Shown: in pieces, positions 57,628 through 64,000 of the stretch | Numbering within the stretch: the stretch's first letter is position 1 | Layout: each line of letters starts with the position of its first letter | Source of the DNA: JANRIC01 sp033765345 | GTDB lineage: Bacteria; Bacteroidota; Bacteroidia; Cytophagales; Microscillaceae | Assembly: GCA_033765345.1 (NCBI GenBank) | Contig: JANRIC010000178.1 | Location: forward strand, 1 to 64,000 | DNA length: 64,000 nucleotides | Reading direction: 5' to 3' | Translations under genes and position numbers: made by a program | The notes under the pieces: generated by a model | Databases searched by the model: none | Seen by the model: the letters and a program-made list of their open reading frames with translations, nothing else | What the model was told of the DNA's origin: nothing

Positions 57628-57848
57628 AGTTCTACTTCTCTGGGGTAATCCATTCTTGATTCATAAATTTCTTGAGCCAATTGGTCTCCAGTTTGTTCGG
57701 ATTGCCATGAACCACACAGACTAAAAAATCTCGCTTCCCTTTCCCGCCTCTGCTTATCTTTCCAAAGCAAAAGAAATTCAAGGGTTTCCTGGCTCTTGAT
57801 TTCTAAAATCCACTGAATCAAATGAAGTTTTAACTCCTGGTTATTCAT
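57624..57848 (-). CDS. Orphan VapBC-type antitoxin
   Basis: 74 residues from ATG 57848 (MNNQELKLHLIQWILEIKSQETLEFLLLWKDKQ); 27 codons upstream in frame were rejected. The C-terminal FSLCGSWQSEQTGDQLAQEIYESRMDYPREVEL matches the toxin-wrapping tail of the antitoxin at 15021, where the same positions read FGAWEDDRNAEEIIREIR. It is followed by a toxin stub of 15 codons with the usual ATGA overlap, so the module has lost its toxin. A minus-strand -7 box (plus CAAATATA, 57872-57879) precedes it. Confidence 0.75.
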   Translation of the reverse strand: MNNQELKLHLIQWILEIKSQETLEFLLLWKDKQRREREARFFSLCGSWQSEQTGDQLAQEIYESRMDYPREVEL

Positions 57849-58036
57849 AGTTGTTGTTTTATGGGTATATGCAAATATATGGACTGTACACTTGAGATAC
57901 AAGTTTATCAGTTTCATGTTCTGTAGCACATCATAGCCGGTAAGTCCAAAAACATAACTCGCTAATAATCAAAACATTGTTATCCTATCGATTTATATGG
58001 CTTAATAAGTTATTTGGTAGATTTGGGAGGCTTAAC

Positions 58037-58108
58037 ATCTTAGAAAGGTCAACGTAAGTTTATTGACAAGCGTCCAAAATCTTAGAAAGATCAACGTAAG
58101 TTTATTGA
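58037..58108. repeat. Pair of 30-bp direct repeats
   Basis: ATCTTAGAAAGGTCAACGTA then AGTTTATTGA at 58037-58066 recurs at 58079-58108 with one change (GG to GA), start to start 42 bp. Confidence 0.85.
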
Positions 58109-58130
58109 TTAGACGAGTGAGTGAAAACAA

Positions 58131-58157
58131 AAAAAGCCGGACGATTCCGCCCGGCTT
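58131..58157 (-). terminator. Intrinsic terminator of the alpha-2-macroglobulin gene
   Basis: AAAGCCGG and CCGGCTTT pair around GACGATTCCGC-type core bases; on the minus strand the stem is followed by a T-run, 28 nt after the stop codon at 58186. Confidence 0.85.
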
Positions 58158-58185
58158 TGGTTTTTAGTACTGTGAATTAAGCAAA

Positions 58186-61100
58186 TTAAGGCTTTTTCTC
58201 TGCAATCTTCACTCGAATACCTTCCGAATGGCTGCTAAACTCCGGTGCGTACATACACTGAATGTTCGTAATGCCATTGGAGAAGTCTCCGGCGTGGCTT
58301 ACCCGTAGAGGATACTCAAAAATGTATGTCCCTTTGGGCAGATAGCCGAAGAAGAAGTGCGTGGCGGCATCTTTGGTGCTTTCGTAGTAGCCGAGTCCGT
58401 CTTGGTATTTGTAGTGCGAGATCACATTGATCGGCTCAAAACCGCTGGCACGCATATCTTTCATGTGGACGTACTCCATATTACGGTCTACCCGCAGTTC
58501 GATTCTTACTTTTACTTTGTCACCCACCGAAAGTGTGGTATTTTCAGTAATCGGCGTAATGACCGGGCCAGTGTCAGAGTTTTTCTCCAAAAAGAGTTTT
58601 TTATCCAGTTTTAGGGGCGTTTCGGCGGTGGTGATTTTGTCTAATTGCTCAAAATACTGCCAATAAACGGCTCCCCAGGCTACGCCTTCATCCTGCTTTT
58701 CTACGGTGATGTTGCCCATTTGCGCCTGTACGTCTTCGCTGTTCCAGGAGGTTTTGAAGTAACCCGTTCCAGCTTCGGTGGGCAAGGCATTGGCTTCGTC
58801 GTAAGGGTTGATTTTTTTGTCGCCCAGGCTGATGGTAATTTGTTTTTTGTCGGTTAGCCAGTTTTCGCCACGAAGTAGCAGCGCATAACAAGCCTCAGAA
58901 GTGGCTTTGGTGGTCTTCCAGTCTGTGGTTTGTTTTTGTTTAAGCAGCCAAGTCTTGAGATCGTCTACAGCTTTGGCATCCTGCGCTACTTCATCAAAAA
59001 GCTCAATCATCATGGCTTGCGTCTCAATCGGTGCTTCGTACCAATAGAAGCCATAGCTTTCTTTCCAGTACATGCCCATTTCTTCGGAGTGCAAGGCTCT
59101 CTCTTTCAGCGATTTGATGATGTCTTTGGGCACAAGCTGATCGCTCATACGGTGCAGACTGAGTGCGATCATTCCTTGTGCATATCTATTAAAGTTCAAC
59201 CAGTATTTTGCTGCCTGTCCTTTGTAATAATCTATGGCATCTTGGGTTCTTTTCTCCGCTTTCAGGTCGATGTAGTAGCTTCGGGTATAGAGGTACTGTA
59301 TCTGTAGGTGGCCGACGTGTTGATCACTGAGTTTGATTTTGCCTTGTTTGGCCAGGCGTTGCAACTCTTCGTAGTCACGGGCAATGACTCCGTCCAGATA
59401 GCTCAAAGCTTTGCGAATCATCTCCTGTACTTTTGCATTTTCTTTTACAGAAGTCACTTTCAGGTGATCCAGATGCGCCATACCTGTGGTGATGTGCTGG
59501 GTCAGGTAGCGGTCTTCGGGCATTCCCTCGAACCAAGTCCAGGCTCCGCTTGACACCTGTTTTTCCGCAAGTTTGTCTAGGGCACTTTTCAGGGATTTGG
59601 CCATGTAATTGATGTCAAAAAGAACCCCGATTTGGTGCTTACGCTCGGATTCGTTTTGGGCGGAGAGTACCCAGGGAGTTTCCTCGATTACCAGAGATTT
59701 AAGTTCCTGATTTTTTTCCAGGTTAGAAAGCAGGGCATCGGGTGTGATTTCTTTCCAGGAATCAAATACGGCTCTGATCTTCGGATTGGAATTGGCGATG
59801 TGTGCCGCTAGGCTATTGGCATAAAAGCGGCTGAAAACCTGCTCGGCACATTCATACGGAAACTCCATCATATAGGGCAATGCCTGTACAGCATACCAGG
59901 CCGGATTGGCTGTGAACTCTAGCGTCACTTTGTGATGGCTCAGGGTGTTGGACTGGCTACTGGTCAGGAGCTTGTCCATTTTGAAGGTCTTGGTTTGTTT
60001 GCCACGTACGGGTAGGGGCAGGGTCTCGGTGACGAGCATGCGGTTGGTCAGCACGGGCAGGGTCATTTCCTCACCGTCAGAGAAGCTACCAGCCTTGGCG
60101 ATGACCTTGTAAGTAACTGCCTGCATTCCTTCGGGAATGTGCAGTTGCCAGCTCAGGGCGATACTTTGACCGGCTTTGACCGTGAAGGTCTGTTGTGCTT
60201 GTGTATTTCCGAGTTGGGCATCGATTTTTTGGGCATTGGTGGCATCTACCAGGAAAAGTTGGGCAGAGCCTTCAAGGTCTTTGTCGGAGATATTGGTTAC
60301 TTTGGAGGAAAGCGTGATTTTATCTCCTTCGCGCAGGAATCGAGGTGCATTCGGCACGACCATCAGCTCCTTTTGTGTCACGAGCGAATTGCCGGCCATG
60401 CCGTATTTCAAATCCTTGGTATGGGCAAAACCCATCATTTTCCAGCGAGTCAAGGCTTCGGGTATGGTGAATTTCACCAGAATATCGCCGTTTTCATCGG
60501 TTTGCAGGTGTGGGAAGAAAAAGGCCGTTTCATTAAAATTGCTGCGGGCTTTTACGCCAGTTAGGTCTGCTTCGCCATCTTTTTTGCCTTCTTTGGGAGG
60601 TGGGGGGGGGGAGATTGAGTTTGGCGAAGAAGGACTTACAGAATCATCCATCTCTTTTTTATCTAGTATTTCAGATATGTTTGTACTAAGTTCCATTTGC
60701 ACTTGTTCTTCCATCATTGGCTCTTCGGCGGTAGTTCTCTCGAGTTCCATTCTTCGTTCATCACGTACTCCACCGAAAGCCACAGATTTTGCCACATAAT
60801 ATCCTCCATAATAAAACCCTACGCCAAACCAATTCAATTGATCATAATTGGGGTTGTAGCCGCCTACGTAGGGATTCCAGTCTTGTTGGTAGACCTCGTG
60901 TTCATTGAAAGTAAAGTTGTTCTGGCTACTCCACTGGAGGGTAGCATAGTAGGCGTTGTAGATGTTAAAGTCCCAGGAGTTGGCACGGAACTGATCCAGG
61001 GAGGCATCATAGAGCGTAGCGACCATCTCGGCAGCGACCTTATCGCCGTTTTTACCACGCAGGCGGAGTTTCCAGGTTTCGTTTTCGCCGGGTTGGAGCT

Positions 61101-64000
61101 TATCCCGGAAGCTTTCAAAGCTGATATCCAGTTGCTTATGGGTATAAGGCACGTAGATGGTACTGCTTTGGCTGTAAATGCGGTTATTTTTGATAAAGGT
61201 ATAATGTACCGACAGATTGCCCCTGTGTTTTTCCTCGAGGGGGATTTCAAGCTTTTGCTGTTCGTTGTTGAGTGTGAGCCATTCACTTTTTACAATGGCA
61301 CCCTGATGCTCTATTTCATACAAAGCCCGGATATTTTGGTGGCTTCCGGCCAGGTAGAGGGCTTTTTCGCCCGGTTCGCCGCTACCTTTGACAGTTTGGA
61401 AGTATTCTATCTCAGGTGTGGGGATTGTCTTGGCATCTGTGGCAAAAAGCGTGAAATACTTCATGGATTTTACTTCTTCTCCGTATTTATCCTTAGCAGT
61501 CATTTCTACCAGGTATTTGCCAGTTTCCCATTTTTTGAGGTTTTCTACGGGGATGTCCTTGCTTTTTTCGGTATCAAATTTCAGCTCCAGTACGGTTTTT
61601 TCCTTTTCCCATTGGGCGAAATTATTTTCATTTTTGTAGAGGTCATAGGGGAAAAGCTGATGCCATTGAGATTCAGCGTAGATAAATTTATCGGGTTGCT
61701 CCCAACGGCGGCTACGATAAGCTTGTGTAGGGCTTTTGAGTTTGGTGATGGTGAGCGTTCCTTGTGCTTTTTCGGGCTGACCGCTGAGGTTATTGGCATA
61801 AAGCGTCCACTTGGGTCCTTTGCTGCGGTCTATCTCATCACCCAGGTTTGTACCCAATTCCAAAGCCTGAAAGCCCACGGATACCGAGGTATTATTACTT
61901 TGGGTTTCGCCGTTGATGTCGGTTATGTCGACATATACAGTGTAGCTAAAGGTGGTAAAATCTTCTTTTTTGAAGCTTGGGTCAGGAATAGCCTGAAATT
62001 TCACCTCAAATTTACCGTTGGCATCTGTTTGGGCTGTGCCATTGGTGATTTCCATTTCGGGCGAGCTTTGGAAATTCGGTCGCCAGTAATACCACCAATA
62101 AGGCATAATAGCCCGGCGAACAACACGGTATTTAACATCCGCTCCGTCAATATTTGCGCCGGAGAAGGCCTTTGCCTGTAAAGTGACTTTCACCTCATCG
62201 TTCAGGCGATAGGAGCCGGTCACGGGTTCAAAAGTCACTTCAAACTTCGGGCGTTTGTATTCTTCTACCGAAAAATACGCTGTACCCAGGACATTGGTAT
62301 TTCTGGAGATATTGATTTTGAGGATTTGCCCTACTTGGATGTCATTACTTTTGAGATTGTTCCATTGTTTGATTTCTTGGATGCTGACATTGTATTGCTG
62401 GGCAATGCTGTAGATCGTTTGCCCGCTGGCTACGGTGTGATTGGTTTCAGAAATCGCCTCTGTAGCGATATTCTCGAGGTGCATTTGTCCGTTGATGCCA
62501 TTGTCAGGAGCAGTGAAAGAACCACTGAAAGTACCGAATTCATTGGTAGTCAAGGCTAATTCGGCAACACGCTGATAGTTTACATCAAAGAGATAAACCG
62601 TTGTTTTGAAATGAGGCAGAATCTCGTGGCGGCCGCCCTGGTGTTCTAATACAATTCCTTTGAAATACACTGTTTGACCGGGGCGATAGATGGCACGATC
62701 CAGGAAGAAATGCGTGTTGGTGTAGAGGCGTTCTTCTCGGGTAGATTTGTAAAGGTAGATGTAGTCCTGATTTCGTCCGGGCAGTAAGTCACTGCCTTTG
62801 CTGAGTGTGATGGAATAATTTCGATTTTGGTTTTGTTCGGGAATGCGGAAAAAGCCTTGTTTGTCTGTATAAAAAGTACCTACAAGCTTTTCTTCGTATT
62901 TCTGGCTGTTGTAGTTGTATTCCGAATAATAGACTTCTGCTTTGACCTCTGATACTGGCTCGCCGTTTACTCGATCCAATACAAAAACTTCTCCTGTGCC
63001 CGTTTCTCGGTGATTGCGGAAGATATAGCTCAGGTTAGAAATCCGTATAGGGTGATGACTTACTGCGTGATTTTTATAGCTGAATTTCCCGTCATCACTT
63101 GCAAAAATCACATAATCACCAAAAGGCAAGGCAGGCATTTTTTCTTCTACGCGGTGCATTTGGTAGTCTTCATCCACAGGCAGTTCGGTATTCCAGGAGA
63201 TTACAATGGGCTGGGTATTATAAAAGTCAATGTATTTTTCCCAATAATCGGATTCATTTCTTTTCAAGGCTTTTTCTAAACCCTGAGGATTGGCTTTGAC
63301 GACCTTCCAATAGACTTTTTTGAGATTTCTGTATTCAATCAAAACCGGAGCAGGTTGATTGCCTGGAAGGATGTCTTCGCTTTGAATTCTGATAGATTTG
63401 TTAGAAATTGTTGCCTGGAGGCTTTTGCAGTTTTGTGCGCCCCCAGAATTCGGGAATGCCTGAATGGCTTTCTGACATATTTCAAGTGCTTTTTGGATAT
63501 CACCTTTATGACTTTCGGAAAGCAGGGGGTTGTATTTAGCACCCTCATTGTAATAATAACGTGCGATCAGGTGGTCTATCTCAGCACTGAGCGGATGGGT
63601 AGCACAGCGGGTTTTGAGGCGATTGAGGGCATCGAGGTAGATTTGGTCTTTGTTGGGCACATTCATTTTTGGGTAGATGTATTTGATGCGTTTAAGATCT
63701 ACATCTAGCCAGGCACCGATATCTGAATCGGTTAAGTGATAGGTCAGAAGATTTTGAAAAAGGTGAATTGCCTGATATTCAAAAGATAAGGTATCTTTGC
63801 TTTGAATGTCCAGTTTGGCAAAATCGGCGGCATCACTGAGGTATTTGGTTTCATTGAGCGTAAATTGGTAGGCAGGTTTGGTGAGTTCGGCTTCCTGATT
63901 CATAAAAAAGTCCAGAGCTCGGTGTGCAATAAAGTCGTAGGCCGTGGCGCGCCATTTGCGCAGTTCCGTTTCGCCGGAATGAAGTACGGGTTGGTAATGG
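58186..64000 (-). CDS. Alpha-2-macroglobulin family protein with embedded LysM (5' end outside window)
   Basis: The frame stays open to the window edge: before the ATG at 63903 it reads ELRKWRATAYDFIAHRALDFF, clearly protein, so that ATG is not the start. At least 1937 residues are visible. Numbering from the 63903 Met: a helical N-terminal region (1-150), MG1/MG2-like domains (about 200-480), a LysM insertion (about 485-530: HTVASGQTIYSIAQQYNVSI ... VGQILKINIS), further MG domains including FSVEEYKRPKFEV, a bait-like linker rich in Glu, Pro and Ser (about 1060-1110, PPPPKEGKKDG), and the thioester domain with CAEQ at 1352-1355. The intact CAEQ predicts covalent trapping of proteases in the periplasm or at the surface. 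Confidence 0.93.
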   Translation of the reverse strand, partial: HYQPVLHSGETELRKWRATAYDFIAHRALDFFMNQEAELTKPAYQFTLNETKYLSDAADFAKLDIQSKDTLSFEYQAIHLFQNLLTYHLTDSDIGAWLDVDLKRIKYIYPKMNVPNKDQIYLDALNRLKTRCATHPLSAEIDHLIARYYYNEGAKYNPLLSESHKGDIQKALEICQKAIQAFPNSGGAQNCKSLQATISNKSIRIQSEDILPGNQPAPVLIEYRNLKKVYWKVVKANPQGLEKALKRNESDYWEKYIDFYNTQPIVISWNTELPVDEDYQMHRVEEKMPALPFGDYVIFASDDGKFSYKNHAVSHHPIRISNLSYIFRNHRETGTGEVFVLDRVNGEPVSEVKAEVYYSEYNYNSQKYEEKLVGTFYTDKQGFFRIPEQNQNRNYSITLSKGSDLLPGRNQDYIYLYKSTREERLYTNTHFFLDRAIYRPGQTVYFKGIVLEHQGGRHEILPHFKTTVYLFDVNYQRVAELALTTNEFGTFSGSFTAPDNGINGQMHLENIATEAISETNHTVASGQTIYSIAQQYNVSIQEIKQWNNLKSNDIQVGQILKINISRNTNVLGTAYFSVEEYKRPKFEVTFEPVTGSYRLNDEVKVTLQAKAFSGANIDGADVKYRVVRRAIMPYWWYYWRPNFQSSPEMEITNGTAQTDANGKFEVKFQAIPDPSFKKEDFTTFSYTVYVDITDINGETQSNNTSVSVGFQALELGTNLGDEIDRSKGPKWTLYANNLSGQPEKAQGTLTITKLKSPTQAYRSRRWEQPDKFIYAESQWHQLFPYDLYKNENNFAQWEKEKTVLELKFDTEKSKDIPVENLKKWETGKYLVEMTAKDKYGEEVKSMKYFTLFATDAKTIPTPEIEYFQTVKGSGEPGEKALYLAGSHQNIRALYEIEHQGAIVKSEWLTLNNEQQKLEIPLEEKHRGNLSVHYTFIKNNRIYSQSSTIYVPYTHKQLDISFESFRDKLQPGENETWKLRLRGKNGDKVAAEMVATLYDASLDQFRANSWDFNIYNAYYATLQWSSQNNFTFNEHEVYQQDWNPYVGGYNPNYDQLNWFGVGFYYGGYYVAKSVAFGGVRDERRMELERTTAEEPMMEEQVQMELSTNISEILDKKEMDDSVSPSSPNSISPPPPPKEGKKDGEADLTGVKARSNFNETAFFFPHLQTDENGDILVKFTIPEALTRWKMMGFAHTKDLKYGMAGNSLVTQKELMVVPNAPRFLREGDKITLSSKVTNISDKDLEGSAQLFLVDATNAQKIDAQLGNTQAQQTFTVKAGQSIALSWQLHIPEGMQAVTYKVIAKAGSFSDGEEMTLPVLTNRMLVTETLPLPVRGKQTKTFKMDKLLTSSQSNTLSHHKVTLEFTANPAWYAVQALPYMMEFPYECAEQVFSRFYANSLAAHIANSNPKIRAVFDSWKEITPDALLSNLEKNQELKSLVIEETPWVLSAQNESERKHQIGVLFDINYMAKSLKSALDKLAEKQVSSGAWTWFEGMPEDRYLTQHITTGMAHLDHLKVTSVKENAKVQEMIRKALSYLDGVIARDYEELQRLAKQGKIKLSDQHVGHLQIQYLYTRSYYIDLKAEKRTQDAIDYYKGQAAKYWLNFNRYAQGMIALSLHRMSDQLVPKDIIKSLKERALHSEEMGMYWKESYGFYWYEAPIETQAMMIELFDEVAQDAKAVDDLKTWLLKQKQTTDWKTTKATSEACYALLLRGENWLTDKKQITISLGDKKINPYDEANALPTEAGTGYFKTSWNSEDVQAQMGNITVEKQDEGVAWGAVYWQYFEQLDKITTAETPLKLDKKLFLEKNSDTGPVITPITENTTLSVGDKVKVRIELRVDRNMEYVHMKDMRASGFEPINVISHYKYQDGLGYYESTKDAATHFFFGYLPKGTYIFEYPLRVSHAGDFSNGITNIQCMYAPEFSSHSEGIRVKIAEKKP

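Larger units (their letters stand above)
57849..58185. other. Stretch with a direct repeat and a terminator
   Basis: Holds the minus-strand -7 box of the orphan antitoxin, two 30-bp direct repeats (58037-58066 and 58079-58108) and the terminator of the alpha-2-macroglobulin gene. No gene seen. Confidence 0.7.

Noticed and set aside
60697..62181. 494-codon plus-strand open frame inside the macroglobulin gene
   Set aside because: It lies antisense to a well-supported gene and its translation has no recognisable domain; long antisense frames are expected from the codon bias.
58186..63903. Macroglobulin gene starting at ATG 63903
   Set aside because: The frame upstream to the window edge encodes typical family sequence, so the gene is cut by the window.

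Overview
The window reads as a chromosomal segment of a Bacteroidota bacterium, most likely a Cytophagales-type gliding or marine lineage (inference). Supporting signs are the T9SS-like C-terminal sorting domain on a 1458-residue secreted protein, TAnnTTTG -7 promoter boxes, the lack of Shine-Dalgarno signals, and lineage-typical families: DUF4494, DUF4199, DUF6807, GH97, DUF2490, 7TMR-DISM/SpoIIE, TPR-adenylate cyclase and a long alpha-2-macroglobulin. The sequence is AT-rich. No rRNA, tRNA, CRISPR array or complete insertion sequence was found.

Layout. 1-4.1 kb: tail of an Rpn-type nuclease, a zinc alcohol dehydrogenase, and an SsuD-like flavin monooxygenase with an APC permease. 4.1-4.86 kb: a repeat-rich gap (hairpin, 42-bp tandem repeat, dispersed element, relic of an Rrf2 gene). 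4.86-11.0 kb: a minus-strand block of Rrf2 regulator, TonB receptor, DUF2490, TauE/SafE exporter and ChrA, with a palindrome on the promoter, read here as an oxyanion/sulfur-compound island. 11-14.8 kb: TPM protein, a dihydroorotase homologue lacking its zinc ligands, DUF4199, and an unknown protein. 15.0-16.9 kb: an array of three toxin-antitoxin cassettes, each behind a nearly identical promoter block; the third toxin is truncated. 16.9-31.7 kb: housekeeping and envelope genes (SEC-C protein, adenosylhomocysteinase, sugar-nucleotide reductase, methyltransferases, FHA-ABC transporter, RidA, CAP protein, caspase-like protease, DUF6807). 31.9-35.2 kb: sugar porter, then a two-gene ATPase/TOPRIM-like module resembling phage-defence pairs. 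35.2-41.3 kb: repeat region, TetR regulator with twin operators, desaturase, cyclophilin, GH97. 41.4-54 kb: secreted SBBP/Fn3/T9SS protein, LiaF-like protein, TPR-adenylate cyclase, a second TonB receptor, an unknown 470-residue protein. 54.1-54.4 kb: a compound hairpin-rich repeat. 54.4-64 kb: a 7TMR-DISM/SpoIIE phosphatase, a decayed NarL-type response regulator, an orphan antitoxin with a toxin stub, and an alpha-2-macroglobulin with an embedded LysM that runs off the window end.

The most striking unexplained structure is a family of short dispersed elements of about 103-125 bp with imperfect terminal inverted repeats (four copies in two subfamilies, two copies differing at one base over 103 bp). 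Next are a pairing of 21-bp-periodic repeats with an identical 33-nt hairpin at two distant loci, the repeated promoter block of the toxin-antitoxin array, and the ATPase/TOPRIM pair. Gene starts were chosen by family N-termini and signal peptides; several upstream TTG starts were rejected.
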